Shown one piece after another: positions 12,501 to 24,589 of a stretch of 64,000 nt of DNA. The DNA is from Stercorarius parasiticus (Eukaryota; Chordata; Aves; Charadriiformes; Stercorariidae), in assembly GCA_013396915.1 (NCBI GenBank), contig VWZL01002229.1, positions 806,001 through 870,000 on the forward strand, written 5' to 3'. Positions within the stretch are counted from its first letter, which is position 1; every line of letters begins with the position of its first letter. Below the pieces are notes generated by a model, which saw only the letters and a program-made list of their open reading frames with translations, was not told where the DNA came from and ran no database searches. The position numbers and the translations under genes are program-made.

Positions 12501-14223
12501 AGCGTGATGGAGAAAGACATAAACCAGACTCATTGTCTGCCTAGCTGGCTTTGCCTTCAGTTTTCCCACCAAATAATTCTGTGCACATTTAAAAAAAAAA
12601 TATATATATAATTCTTAAACTAGAAGTTGTAAGCAAAGCTATACATCTAGTAGCAAATAAAACCCAATCACGTAAATGTGATGAAACTGAAATTTTCAAC
12701 ATTGTCATTTAGGTAGCTCCCAACTGCACGTTTTCTTAGTTTATTCTTTTTCTTGGTTTTTTTGTTTGTTTGTTTATTTGTCTGTACATTTTTAAAACCT
12801 CCTTCTCAAATTTGACTGCCAATGAGCTTTTCTTGAAAAAATTCTTCCACACAGATCTCAGAAGTACTTATCCTTATTTGCTACAGAGCAAAAACTCGCT
12901 CACACATACCATTTCTACAGAATGGCTTTCATATGCACCTCAAAACTACAGCAAGCGTTATCTTCTGCTCTGCTCTTCTTGGTGCTGACTGCTCCAACAG
13001 TCAACGGCTGATGCCTTGATAAGTTATTGACCCATGGATGAGCAGTTTATATGAGAATGGTTCAAGCTAGCCTTTACTCTTATCTGGTAGATATTCATGT
13101 AACCCTAATTTGCTTTATGTATAATTTATGATGATTCAGCAAGGCTTACACGAGGATATTCAAACTCTTTATCTCAAATTACTCTTTCTTTTAGAAGACA
13201 GTTTGAGAGGATGAGCCAAGAAGCTGGTATATTTTATACTGAATTGTTTCCCGTGTTTTCATTTCTAGGGGTCAATCCCAATGAGCATCTGTGAATGCAG
13301 GCAACTCTCACTGCAGCCAGGGTTAAATAAAAGTGACTGCTGGGGCCTGCTGCTGGTGAGAAAAAAACATGCCCTTCCCTTGCCGTACACTAAGAGAAAG
13401 GTGCTGCCATGATACATCTCTCTTGGCTTCATAAAGCAGAGGAGGGGGAAAAAAAGCTGATGGTTTGCCATCCAGTGAGGGACAAGACGCTCTCTCCCTC
13501 TGCACCACCTTGTTTTCAACAAGCTGCAGGAGGAAGGACACACACCCCAGCAAAACCAACAGAGTCACACTGCTGTTCACCAGCTTCCTGAGGGATTTTT
13601 AGTATTGCTCACCTCAGCAGTCTAATCTTTCATTTTTCAGCTGATAATAAAAGATACTGTTTTTAAAAACTAAGTTATGCTATACCTCATTTATGCCCCA
13701 TACTGTACAAGGAACTTTGCTTTTAAGGCTCTCTGCATTAGCATAACATTGAAGGACTTGAAAAGAAATAGAGGCAGAATCTGTAAAAAGAAAAAATACT
13801 TGAGCCATGTCTTAGAAATAAGCAGATTCTCCCCAGGTGTCATACTAATCAAATAAACTTCCTCAGTGGTTTCAGTGAACACATTTCACTTTTCATTTGC
13901 CACAGGCTAGGAGACAGCCTTTGGGCTCAGTTAATCTCAGTTGACAGCCATAATTTAATCATTCACCAGCATGTAAACACACCCTTGTTCTTTGATAGTC
14001 CATGATTTGGATATGGGGGAGGAAAGAAGACCAGAGAGATGTGCCACCATGTAAGTATCAGTTTGATGCTGTTCAAGCCTTCACATACCTATACAGCATT
14101 TGACATGACAACTGACAGTCACTACCATGAACAAGAATTACAACTACCTCCCAGGCTGTCATCCTTCAGGGTGACATCGCCACCTGCCATCACAAATTTG
14201 AAGCAAATTGTTGTACTCCTGAA
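9502..14223. other. Gene-free intron block, one perfect hairpin
   Basis: No exon, RNA gene or interspersed repeat was recognised. It contains short A/T runs (an A-run followed by TATATATATA at about 12591-12610, and GTTT repeats at about 12757-12780) and the inverted repeat at 10653-10675. Short open frames show no domain. Confidence 0.6.
10653..10675. repeat. Perfect 10-bp inverted repeat, 3-nt spacer
   Basis: AGCTAGAGCT (10653-10662) and AGCTCTAGCT (10666-10675) are exact reverse complements separated by CAA. The arms are built from AGCT/CTAG words, so part of the symmetry is internal. Confidence 0.75.
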
Positions 14224-14445
14224 AATCATAGGATTGCAGGACATCCCAGTCTGGTAGGGATCTGGAGAGGTCCAGTCCCAGCCCCTGCCCAGGGAAGGCT
14301 CAGCTGTGGGATCAAACTTGGCTGCTCAGGGCTTTACAAAGTCAGAGCACGAAACCCCCCAAAGATGGAGATGGCCCAACCTCCCTGGGCCCCATCCCCA
14401 CTGATGGGTTGTCCTCATGAGGAAAAGACTTTCTAAATCAACCCT
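14224..14445 (-). mobile_element. CR1 LINE 3'-end fragment, minus orientation
   Basis: It begins with AATCATAGGATTGCAGGACA, a diverged reverse complement of the CR1 terminus. Next comes CTGGAGAGGTCCAGTCCCAG, matching the CR1 tail words for 'ATCTCCAGAGGTCC / GGACTAGATGATC' in reverse. It then continues through CCCTGCCCAGGGAAGGCTC and CCTCCCTGGGCCCCATCCCC to about 14445. The element is 5'-truncated, as most avian CR1 copies are. It is more diverged than the copy at 15084-15488. Confidence 0.8.
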
Positions 14446-15083
14446 TCAACTTTCAAAGACTTTCAGAACATGGTCATGCTAGGAAAGCATTTATGGCAAC
14501 AAAAAAGCAAGATATCTCCCTCTCCTCCAAAGAAAATAATGTGATCATCAAAAATCCATAAAGCAAATAAATAAATAATTTCATGTGTGTGCTTTAAATT
14601 GTTACTGTTAATTATTATTTTCCTAATTTTACTACATACTTACCTTCTACTACCTACATTATTATACCTTGACAAAGCAACTGATTGGATAGATAAATTT
14701 CCCAAATACTTTTAATGATTTAATTTTGCAAAACCAATGTCTTTCATTGTGTACCATTTCTAGATCAGATGATCCTGAATTATTGTACAACTTTATGAGC
14801 ATTATTCACACCAACTCTAGTGATACAACAGTTTGTTCATCATATAAACAAGCTCCAAGTGTTTTCTTGCATTAAGTATCTGCTGAAATTATGCTTTAAA
14901 CATGGAAATGGAATTGGTGCAAGTGTCATCCGTGTTTTCATAAGTATGTTAACTTGCGGGGGCATTTCTTCTTCACATTTTCATAGGCCACTACATTTAA
15001 TGGATATACTTCCCCTGAAAATTTTGGCTAGCTGATTTCATATGACAAAACGCTCACCCCTACCACTTTCTTTGATAGAGAAA
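14446..15083. other. Unique-looking spacer between two CR1 copies
   Basis: AT-rich intron sequence with nothing recognised. The open frame at 14820-15035 has no domain and is probably random. Confidence 0.5.
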
Positions 15084-15488
15084 AAGTCCTGTAAGGAGCA
15101 GCTGAGGGAACTGGGGTTGTTTAGTCTGGAGAAAAGGAGGCTGAGGGGAGACCATCTCATTCTCTACAGCTACCTGAGAGGTGGGGATCAGTCTCTTCTC
15201 CCAAGTAACAAGTGATAGGACAAGAGGAAACAGACTCAAATTGGGCCAGAGGAGGTTTAGATTGGATATTGGGAAAAATTTCTTCACTGAAAGGGTTGTC
15301 AAGCATTGGAACAGGCTGCCCCGGCAAGTGGATGAGTCATGATCCCTGGAGTTATTTAAAAGATGTGTAGATGTGGTGCTGAGGGACGTGGTTTAGTGGT
15401 GGGCTTGGCACTGTTAGGTTTATGGTTGGACTCAATGATCTTAAGGATCTTTTCCAACCTAAATGATTCTATGATTCTATGATTCTAT
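15084..15488 (+). mobile_element. CR1 LINE 3'-end copy, plus orientation
   Basis: Classic avian CR1 3' sequence in order. CTGGAGAAAAGGAGGCTGAG is followed by the 'GGGGAGACCATCTCATTCTC' segment. 'GGGAAAAATTTCTTCACTGA' comes next, then 'GGAACAGGCTGCCC', then 'GGTTGGACTCAATGATCTTA'. It ends with the repeated terminal unit ATGATTCTATGATTCTAT at 15463-15488. It lacks the reverse-transcriptase region, so it is 5'-truncated. It lies antisense to NFIB and about 640 bp from an oppositely oriented CR1. Confidence 0.95.
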
Positions 15489-16158
15489 ATCCCTTTAGAT
15501 ATATGATATGAACCACAGTTGACACAAGGAGGAAGCAGCACCTCAAACAAACCAGTAGGGCTTCACCATGAGAATGAAATGTTTGCAGGTTGAAGCCTCT
15601 ACATTTTTTCCCAACAGCATACACTCTATTAGCAATATGCACTCATGACACCCAGGCTGAAACCCTCCACAACACAGAAACACTGACTTCTTTTAAACAT
15701 GTCATTCCGCTGCCCTTATTCTGTAAGGAGTTCCTCTGTGTTCACCAAGACTGCTATCTAATACAATGCCATTGCACGGACTAAGTATATGAGGCGCTAG
15801 CCCTACAAGGTTTTAATGTGCTTGGTACTCATGCAGCTGGTTTTAAATGAGCAGTGTAGAGAACTGAAGTTAGGCATTTAGGTGCAAGCCATAGGGCAGT
15901 GGCATCGGCTCCCAGACAACATTGCACTGGCAAACCCAAGGAAGACCACGCAAGGAAGGAGTGCTTGTTGCTAAGCTTGCAGAGGCTCCGTGGCATCCTA
16001 TAGTTTTCCAAAGACCTTCCATTAGCTTTGATCAGCTTGCAGACCCTTTTTTAAGTAAGCGTACTGAAGAAATCTATGTGCAAAGGCTCTTAAGATGACA
16101 AAGAAATAACAGTCATGGTTGCTATCAATATGAGGTGTATTCAAATCTCAAGAAAGCC
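15489..16158. other. Gene-free intron block
   Basis: No repeat or gene was recognised. Two short opposing open frames (15590-15784 plus, 15829-16011 minus) have no recognisable content. Confidence 0.5.
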
Positions 16159-16960
16159 TCAGTTCCTCAGTGCAAACTCCATTCTGGCAAGTAATCCACA
16201 CTGCTTTTTGCTCCCTTCATTAGTTTGTACCCAGAGGGCATGGGAGGGACCTCCTGGGAGACCAGAGCAGTGGCAGGAGCTACTCTGAAGGCTGGACGTG
16301 CTGATCCTACCAGGGCAGGCTTCATCAGCACCCAACGTGCCGCACCAGGAGCTGTGAGGCACCGTAACAGTGACTTACGCTCCTCTACCTTGAAAGGGTG
16401 CTGCCATCTAACCTTCACCTACCTGAAAAATGCAGTGAGGAGCAGAGCTGACTGCTGGCCCCAGAAAGCTAAGGTATCTTAGCTGTGTTGCCCGTTGGCT
16501 CTGACAGGCACCCATGTTTTAGCCCAAGCAGGCCTGCCATTTCACAAAAGCCTTCAGGGCTCAGGCATGGAGGTGCTGCCACTGAGGAGACAGCCAGCCC
16601 AGCAGGCAGAAGCTGGGCTCTGTTTTCATTTTGGTTTGAAACCTGTTTGCTTTGGAGTGGGGACATGGCAAGAGCCCCTCAGTCATCGAGCCATCCCCTT
16701 TCACCACACTCCTCTGGGCCCTCCCACCGCAGACAAATTCTCCTGCAGCCGGCAGGACAGAGAGCCTCTCAGCCAAGAGACCATCTGTCCCCGTGGGACA
16801 CATGGGGGTCTGCAATGACTGGCATCGCCACACTCAGGGCTGGTCGGGGCAATCCCGACCAAGCGGGAGGACAGCAAGGTCATGGCGGGCTCCCCGCTTC
16901 ACCTCCCCTTTTATCAGCAGCTCCGATCTGCTGCTGCCAAGTCACCCAACCAGCCATTGT
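16159..16960. other. GC-rich block with overlapping open frames
   Basis: This 800-bp stretch is clearly richer in G and C than its surroundings and carries roughly 17 CpG. Long open frames appear in several frames on both strands (the longest is 16485-16997 plus, 170 codons), as expected when stop codons thin out in GC-rich DNA. The translations are rich in S, P, G, Q and R with no domain. A perfect 8-bp-arm hairpin sits at 16841-16861 (TGGTCGGG / CCCGACCA around GCAAT). It could be an unannotated GC-rich element, an old repeat or an alternative first-exon region. I cannot tell which. Confidence 0.45.
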
Positions 16961-16984
16961 TGAGACTGTTAACTTTTCTTCAGA

Positions 16985-17110
16985 GTGTTTTAATTAGGTA
17001 AATAAAAAATGGTAATTAAATCAACATTACGTAATGTGTTTCTGATTTGTAATCTCATTTAAATTAATTAACTGACTCAGCCCTTGTTTAGTTTTTAAAC
17101 TGCCCTAGTT
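16985..17110. promoter_or_regulatory. Candidate conserved cis-element (TAATTA and TTACGTAA motifs)
   Basis: Within 126 bp there are three TAATTA homeodomain-type cores (16991-16996, 17013-17018 and within TTAATTAA at about 17065-17072). There is also a perfect 10-bp palindrome ATTACGTAAT at 17026-17035 whose TTACGTAA core is the PAR-bZIP/NFIL3-type site, and a TGACTCA at about 17075 (AP-1 type). Dense developmental-type motifs beside a GC-rich block in an NFIB intron suggest an enhancer. This is inference from motifs only. Confidence 0.35.
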
Positions 17111-17410
17111 AAGAAGTGGAGCTCTGGGAGTAAATCCAGTTTTTATGTAGTTGAAAGAAATTCAAGGACCTAGAAGCACTTACCAGAACCAAAATAGCAA
17201 TAAGCATAGTCAGCTTTTCAGCTTTATGTCCTGTGCACAGATTTATCTTTTTAATTTAAATTCCCTTATTTGTTTATGTAAAATAAATCACAACACTTAT
17301 TTATTCAAAATATTTCTTATACAATTTATAAAGACCATATGTTGCCCATTTTGAAAACTGAAGAACTTTCCCCAGCTGTGTCGTAAGTTGTGCATGGAAT
17401 ATATACATAT

Positions 17411-17469
17411 CATATATATATATGTATGCACACGCACACACACACACACACGCGCGCGCGCGCACACAT
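17411..17469. repeat. Compound (TA)/(CA)/(CG) dinucleotide tract, Z-DNA-prone
   Basis: There are 59 consecutive bases of perfect pyrimidine-purine alternation: a CATATATATA run, then (CA)n, then (CG)6 at 17451-17462, then CACACA. Mixed CA/CG alternation is the textbook sequence for left-handed Z-DNA, and such tracts are usually length-polymorphic. Confidence 0.95.
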
Positions 17470-19001
17470 TTTTAAGTTAAGAAAAGGTTTATATTTTTTC
17501 ATGGCCTGAAACAAATGTTTCCCATACTTCATAATATTAGCTGAGCTCTTTTTTGACATGTACATTAAGAAGAGATTTACATAGGTATCTTGCCACATCT
17601 GGATGCATGTGAAAGAATGAAGTTTCTTTCCAAAACTTACTGGATTCAGTAGGAAAGGATGAGATATGAACACTTAATTTTATCCACCTGGAAGATACTG
17701 TGGATACTAGCTATAGTCAGAAACATTCAGAAGTTGATCTTGGAAACCAAGAAACCTTTTACATTAAGGTATGTATCATAAAGGGCTTTTATTACAGATT
17801 CTTCAGAAAATGAAAAGCAAAAGGTAGAAGACAGTGAAAGACTTATTTGGGTGTTTACAGAAGAAAGAAATTACGAGATAGACTATATTAATGAAAAAGT
17901 CCGTATTTGTATGTAAAGAATAGGCATTTGCATGCATATACCTTCAGCCAGTTAACAAACTGGTCACTTCATTATGTTGCGAAAGACAAAAGTTGACCCT
18001 CACCTTCACACAATGTATATTACTAAGAAATTCTGCATGGATCCTGGTTTCATGGAAGTCAATTTGAATTTTACCACTGACTCACATGCAGTCAGGTTTT
18101 CATTTTCTGCTGTATTTTAGGGCAGTAAAGCAAAAAGAGTTCCAGGAGATAAAATACACATTTCCACTACATCAGGCAATGTTTTCAGGCACAGAATAAT
18201 GATGACATGGCTACGAAAAAAAAATTAGTTTTGTTCAATATGGGTCTCAGCCAAAAGTTGTTAAAACCAACAGAAAGGCGCTCCAGCTAGTTATGTATGG
18301 GGCACTTAAAAGTACAAAGGAAAGCATAGTTCAACAAATACTGTAGGATAGGACCGCATTTTTTCTTCAAAGTGCATTGCATGGTCCAGTAAAATGTACA
18401 GTAATAAAAGCTGGATTCTTCAGCCTTTCAGAAAGTTACAATCATACGTCGCTTCTTGAGTCTAAAACATCATCTGACAAAGAACCCACAAAGTAGTTTA
18501 CAAATATTAGCAGAGGCTCACAAGGCCTCTCTACTATTCTATAGACAGAGATCTCCTAAAATGCTAAGCATGCCACCACCCTATACACTAACTGGGGGAA
18601 ATAAACAGCAATTAAACTAAAATGCTGAGATTTTACATATCATGGAAACTCCAACTAGAGCACTGCAGTGTCTAGTATTTCTTCAAACCAGCTAAGAACT
18701 GCATGAGGTAATACCTCTGCCAGTAAGTATAACTGTGCTTAGGAGTCCAAAACAAAGTTAATGTTTTCTTTGAAATAGGAGGGAAAAGGCCTGATGATTT
18801 TACAACCTAAGCATCATTATAGTGTTTCTAAATAGTGCAAGATTTACCAATGTCCTAATTTTGAACTATGATCCACAATGCTACCACAGCTATGTTTTCA
18901 TATCAAGTAATTTAACTTTATGACTGGTGGTAGAACATGACCTTTAGCATAAAATATATGGAATACATCAAAAAAAGACCCCAAAGAGTGATGGTTTGGT
19001 T

Positions 19002-19034
19002 TTGGTTGGTTGGTTGGTTGGTTGGTTGGGTTGG
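19002..19034 (+). repeat. (TTGG)n tetranucleotide microsatellite
   Basis: Seven uninterrupted TTGG units (19002-19029), one G, then another TTGG. The regularly spaced GG pairs could support a two-tier G-quadruplex on the plus strand. Confidence 0.95.
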
Positions 19035-22000
19035 ATTTTTCGGTTTTTCAGTTTTTCAACTGCTGCCTATACACTGCTGAGAATTTCTTATCTTGAGATT
19101 GCCAATTGATGGTATGTACAATTTTTAAACACTGGGAAATTACTTTATGTCTAACAGAGATGGAGCATAAGGAATGCCATAGTTCTGTGTATCCTTAAGT
19201 AACATATTTTTTTATCATAGATCATGTTTATGAGAGCAATGTCTCAAATGGCAGTACATACACATAATTTGTAGGCTATGTTACTGTATTCTTTATAAAG
19301 TGGATTTAATTCCATCTGCTATAATTAAAAATTCATAGACAAAATATGCACCACTTTGCCTGTCCATTTTCCCACACCCATACTATTAAAACAAACTCAT
19401 AGTGACAAAAGAAAGATTAAATCTATCAGTGGCCACTAGGTAGGTAATGCACAACTGGCTGAGAAAAATCACCCTACCTTTTCATACCAGTGGTTCATAA
19501 ACTTGACTGGAATTGCACGTGTGCTCACAGCCACCATGTTTATTTTCCAGCATATGCAAGTTGTTAATGAATAAATAATGAGAAGAAATGATGTATAGAG
19601 TACTGAAGCAACAGTGATAAAAAAAAATTCTGATCAATGCATTGGTTTTCTGACTACTTTGACCTTTTGCAGTAGGTAAAAATTAAAAGTACCTGATCAC
19701 ATGATGTGCCACAGGAAAACTTAAAATGTAGAACCGATTAACCCATAGAAATATATGACTAACCCAGTTTTGTGTTTGGGCAGAGATGTTCTGCAAAAAA
19801 CACATGGAATTTTTTTTAAAGCATGCAACCAAAACAGAAAAAAAAAAAATACCCAACTTTCTTAAAGGTTTAAACTTTGTTTAAAACTTTGCCTTTCAAA
19901 TTTAAAAAAAAGGCAATTTTAAAGAACATTTTTCCCATAGACTCCCTACCTCTCTATTAGCAATACTACTGCCGTTGCAGTCATATTAGTCAAAAGCTAC
20001 AAAAGAAATATTAAATCCTACCGGACCATGTTAATTTGTCCCTTCCAACATAATTCTGTCATTTTGTGGCTAATATCACATGGGAGCACCTGATTTGTAA
20101 TTCTGTAATTTTCACTGTATAGTACATGTAAGCATATCCCTCACTTTGGCTAATTTCTAATATATTACCATCATCTGTGTAGATGAAATTCCTTGACATA
20201 GGTACAATACCAACTGCAGTTCTGCAACCAAGATTTTAAAATATGCTTGCTGGTTCAGTATACAGCAGGGCCTGCTTTTGCTCTTTGTATTTCAATTTAT
20301 TTACTAAAGCTGGCACACATTCTTGTAGTACCTAAGGGTATCTTATACTTGGAAAAAGGATACTACTTTTTATCTGAAAAAACAGATGTATGGATTCAAA
20401 TTCCAAGGTTTTTAATTTTATTGCTTACTATTTTTTACTGTTTTTGGTTTGCATGAGTAAAAATTGAGTGTTAATTAAGTAAAAAAAAAAAAAAAATAAC
20501 CAACTAACTCAGAATTCTTACTGCACCTGGTAACTTGCCAGTGCCTTGAACATTATTTAACCATCCAGAGTTCCTAAGGTTTAGTTTCTTACCGCTGTTC
20601 CACCACAGCAGGGCCTTGAGAAATCTATCAAGTCTGATTTTGCCTGCAGCTGTAGAAAAAGTCTTTGGAGTTAAAAAACCCTGCACAAGCTTATTGAAAA
20701 TACAACAGAAACTCAAGTTTCTGGCTGTGGCAGAGAGCAAAAGGGGTTGCACTACCCAACAGCTCCAAGACCTGAAGCCAGAGTGAGTAACTTTAGACAT
20801 TCAACACGTCTACTATAACTGCAGGAATCATATTCTTATTAAAGGGCCTTTTTTACTTAAAAAATAACCTTCTGCTGGCTAAAGATATACAATAACATTT
20901 AATCCAAACAGTCCTTTCCATTTTAATAAGTTTGTATATTCATGTATCCGTGCATGTGTGTGCTGAAACTATAAATGCATATAGCTTCAGGGTTATCTTA
21001 CTTGTAGACCAACGTTTGGAGCTTTGTAGAGGGAAAAGTCTAATAAGTTAAACATGTTAATTCTCTTGTGCATTACTGAAAGAAGACGAATAAGTGTGAA
21101 CAATAGCATCTTCACAACAGCATTCCTTACGGAAATATTTCAGATTTTTCTAAAAACATTATAGCAAAAAATAGCAACTTAATACTTGCACTGCCCTTCT
21201 TCCAGGAACAATCATAATCATTTTCCCCCTTGTGCACCCACACAGCATGTTCAAGATTCAGTTCAACATCTTCTTATGTGTATTCGAGCACTTTGACAGC
21301 TCTGCACTGTATTCTTCCTGGACCTGAAGAAGTTAGATGAGACACAGTGTACGGCACAAGTGTTTGGGTGTATGCAACTGTAGTTACAGCAGACATTTTT
21401 ATGACCAATTTCAAGCAGATGACAACACTTTAATGGAAACGTGCAAACTTTCCAGATTGTGCCTTACCTTCCTCCCTCCTGCCTGTCCCTCTCTGCCCTC
21501 CATAAATACACAGACACCTTGTTCGCTTCTGAAAAAACATTCTTACAGCTCCCTTTCTAGCCCATCCTCCTTTCGTTGTGGTTGCTGCCAAAACTTCAAA
21601 GCAGTGTAAAGTCAATCTGTCTGTGCTGCTTGAGCAACTTAAAGTGAATTTGGAAAACTGCACCATGCCAAGACTAGACTTCATTCAGATCAGCCTGTCC
21701 TTCAGTAGCTCAGGTTTCCTCACAGTTGCTAAAATTTGCATTGACATGCAAATGAGACCAATTGGCTAGCTAGACAATAATCTTTACCCTTATGAACAGT
21801 TATAGCAAGCAAATCTCTAATGCCCCAAAATGCTTTTATGTTTTCAAGCAGTTTTCCAGGAGATGCTGTACATCTGAATAACCAACAGTATCCGTTTAAT
21901 GCCTACTTAAAAGTGAAACATGAACAACAATAGAGCCTTTCAGGACAGTGGTATGATATCAGTAACGGCAAGAACATGAGAAAATCCAATTCTCTCATGA

Positions 22001-22039
22001 AATGCACCTTGGCCTAGGGCTGTGTTTCTCCACCCAGTG

Positions 22040-22095
22040 GGTGTGACTGACAGGCAAGCGCTGCAGAGGGCCTGCTAGTCACACCTCACGCTTGC
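22040..22095. repeat. Two interleaved inverted repeats
   Basis: GGTGTGACT (22040-22048) is the exact reverse complement of AGTCACACC (22077-22085). GCAAGCG (22054-22060) is the exact reverse complement of CGCTTGC (22089-22095). The pairs cross, as in a pseudoknot. The biological meaning is unknown and it may be chance. Confidence 0.5.
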
Positions 22096-24589
22096 AGAAA
22101 CCAAACCAAGAAAACCAACACCAAAAAAAAAAAAGAAAAGGCATTGATCCCAGGATACAGCAAAGTTAAAAAGCCTGCCCGTCAGCCTGCCCCAAGCTTT
22201 TCCAAAACCCTCTCCAACCTGAAGCTGTCCCATGGCAATGTACCCTTTCCACAGGATGCTCTTCTTCTCACTGGCACCAACGCACCTCCACAGGTGGGAG
22301 CAGAACAGGGTGCGTGACCCACCTGCAGCAGAGTGAGGACACGTCAGGGCTGGCAACAGAGAGCTCCAACAGCAGCAACACAACCACAGGAAACCAAGAA
22401 TATGCCAGCACATTTTGGGGCCAATTTTTCTAAAGTAATTCTGGCATTAGCCTTCCTCCCTTCACAATTGTTCAAAATTAAGTTCATGTAACAAAGTTAA
22501 AACACGCTCCATACCAAGCCAGTTTGTCTGCTATAAGTTTAAAGCCCTGTGTCCCCTCAGGAAACACTAGCATTACTGTACGGCCCCTTTCTTCCATTTT
22601 AATCAAATGAACAATCAAATCACTTCCATATGCATAGCTATTGATAACAGCATGATGTAAGTATTCAGGAGATGGAAACAGCACATGAAGACAGATTGCC
22701 ATGACAATAAGAATAAAACTAAAGCTTTATACAAAGTTTAGTCTACAGGTTACCACAGTTTGTCAGACAGTATGCATATGTATATAGGAGACAGCCCAGA
22801 AAACACGAATCTAGGAAGACTGTCAAGCTTGCAAGCCTACGCTGTTTGCCATACACACGTTAGCTCAGTCACAGCAAGTTTGGGTAGCTTTGCACAGCTC
22901 TCACCTATATCATGTCAAACTATACGCCACAGAGTAGCATTAAGTTCGTGTAGCTTATAGACAATCATACAGGGATCTCTGAGCAAAGGCATATCTCAGC
23001 ACCAAAATGATAGGTGCTTCCCTAAATTTATTAGCATAAGCCCATTTTAATAATCGGCAGATGAAAAAAATGTAATCAGTATGTTGCAGCATTTTAAAAA
23101 AAAAGGACTCATCTAAATATACATAATAAAAATCACATGTTAGGAAATAAAATTTATTAAGCAATAAGGCATTAAAAAGAAGTGCAGTGATTATGGAGCA
23201 GAACAAGGCAAACTCTCTGGACCATATCTTTCCATGAGATTAGCAGGGGAGAACCACAGTAAATTGACATATCTGGACTATGTGTTAAAATATACTTATT
23301 TCTACATTTCCATGCTCCATTCAAGTGTTCTCACAGACTGCTGAAATATGTTCTCTCAGCATTGATTGCAGACTCATGACCAAGACCAGAGTTTAAACTG
23401 TCTAGTTTAAACCACTAGAAAGCCAAGATAAATTCTTAGCCCAAATGACAGAGTCCTTATTGTCCTGAAAGCTGTAAAAATGAAATTTGTGCCTCTTAGG
23501 AAAGACCATTCTTCTGCCCTTCTTTACAGGTATTGCAGACTGATTTTAACAACCCGTAGAGCCTGAAGACCCTTGGATTGGATGAATACCTATGTTCAGT
23601 CCCTGTTAACAACAAATTCAAGGTTGATGGCCTGCAAGGAACAATATTTAAAACAGAACTTTGTTCTTGTTCACACATAAGCATACCCACAGTATTTCCT
23701 TCTTCAGGGCAGGTTTGCCAATGTCAAGGTCACAAGCTAAGCAGCAGCAATCAAGATCATCTTGCTGATCTCAGGCATTCCCAGGAGAAAGCTTCCTGAA
23801 ACACTCTACAAAATCAAGCTCTGTGAAAACTCTGCAGTGATGCTTCACTTTCAGGTACCTAAGAAAATGACTATCCCCACCCCTGGCACTTGAAGAACAT
23901 CTAAAGAATTCACCAACAAAGAAATAAAGCTGCATGACTACTCAACTCTTTCACCATTACTAATGCTCTCTGCTTAGAGGGCAAATATAGTTAGCGGTGT
24001 GTAAATCACAACCGAGCGAAGCACAGCTGGAAGGACAGAGACAGACAACGCACCTTCAGAATAGAAAAGTCATAGTAACAATTGACATCCACATTTGCAG
24101 AGGATTCTTCTGTTGTGTTACTAAGAGCAGAGGGCATAGATGTGAGTAAATTACTGCCTGGTATGCAATGAATTCAGAACATGTGGCTTTGTGTGTGTGG
24201 AGTCAGAAGTGGTTGTCCACAAGTAATGTTTGATTCTAGGAAGCACACTGTTGTTCCATTCATGACATTGTCAGCCCTTTCACCCACGTTCTAGGTCTAT
24301 AATTAACTTTAGGAATAATACTGTATATGAAATTGTTAATGATTTACTACAACTTACAATCACTTTACGAATGAACAAAACAACCGACAACAAATTCTTT
24401 TCCCTTCCTTCTCTTCGCAATCTCTCTCTACCTTCCTCCTGCCACCACCATATGTCTGGGAACATTCCTCAACCCTGCAGCCTTCTCAGGGTCCAGGAAA
24501 ATACTTGTAGTTAAACAAACTAAAACCACTAAGAACTGTACAGGTTTCTGAATAAGAGGCAGACAATCAAATGATGCTTATTATGAAGG

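Larger units (their letters stand above)
17470..24589. other. Gene-free intron block with simple repeats only
   Basis: AT-rich intron. Seen: the (TTGG)n repeat at 19002-19034, an A16 run at 20481-20496, an A-rich run at about 22124-22139 and interleaved inverted repeats at 22040-22095. Open frames up to 112 codons (for example 22075-22413 minus) lack recognisable domains. Confidence 0.55.

Noticed and set aside
16485..16997. 170-codon plus-strand open frame as a gene
   Set aside because: Open frames overlap it in other frames and on the other strand throughout the same GC-rich block, it has no domain, and its composition is what GC-rich non-coding DNA gives.
22075..22413. 112-codon minus-strand open frame with a hydrophobic, cysteine-rich start
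   Set aside because: It includes a translated poly(A)/poly(T) run (FFFFFF) and low-complexity segments; no family resemblance.
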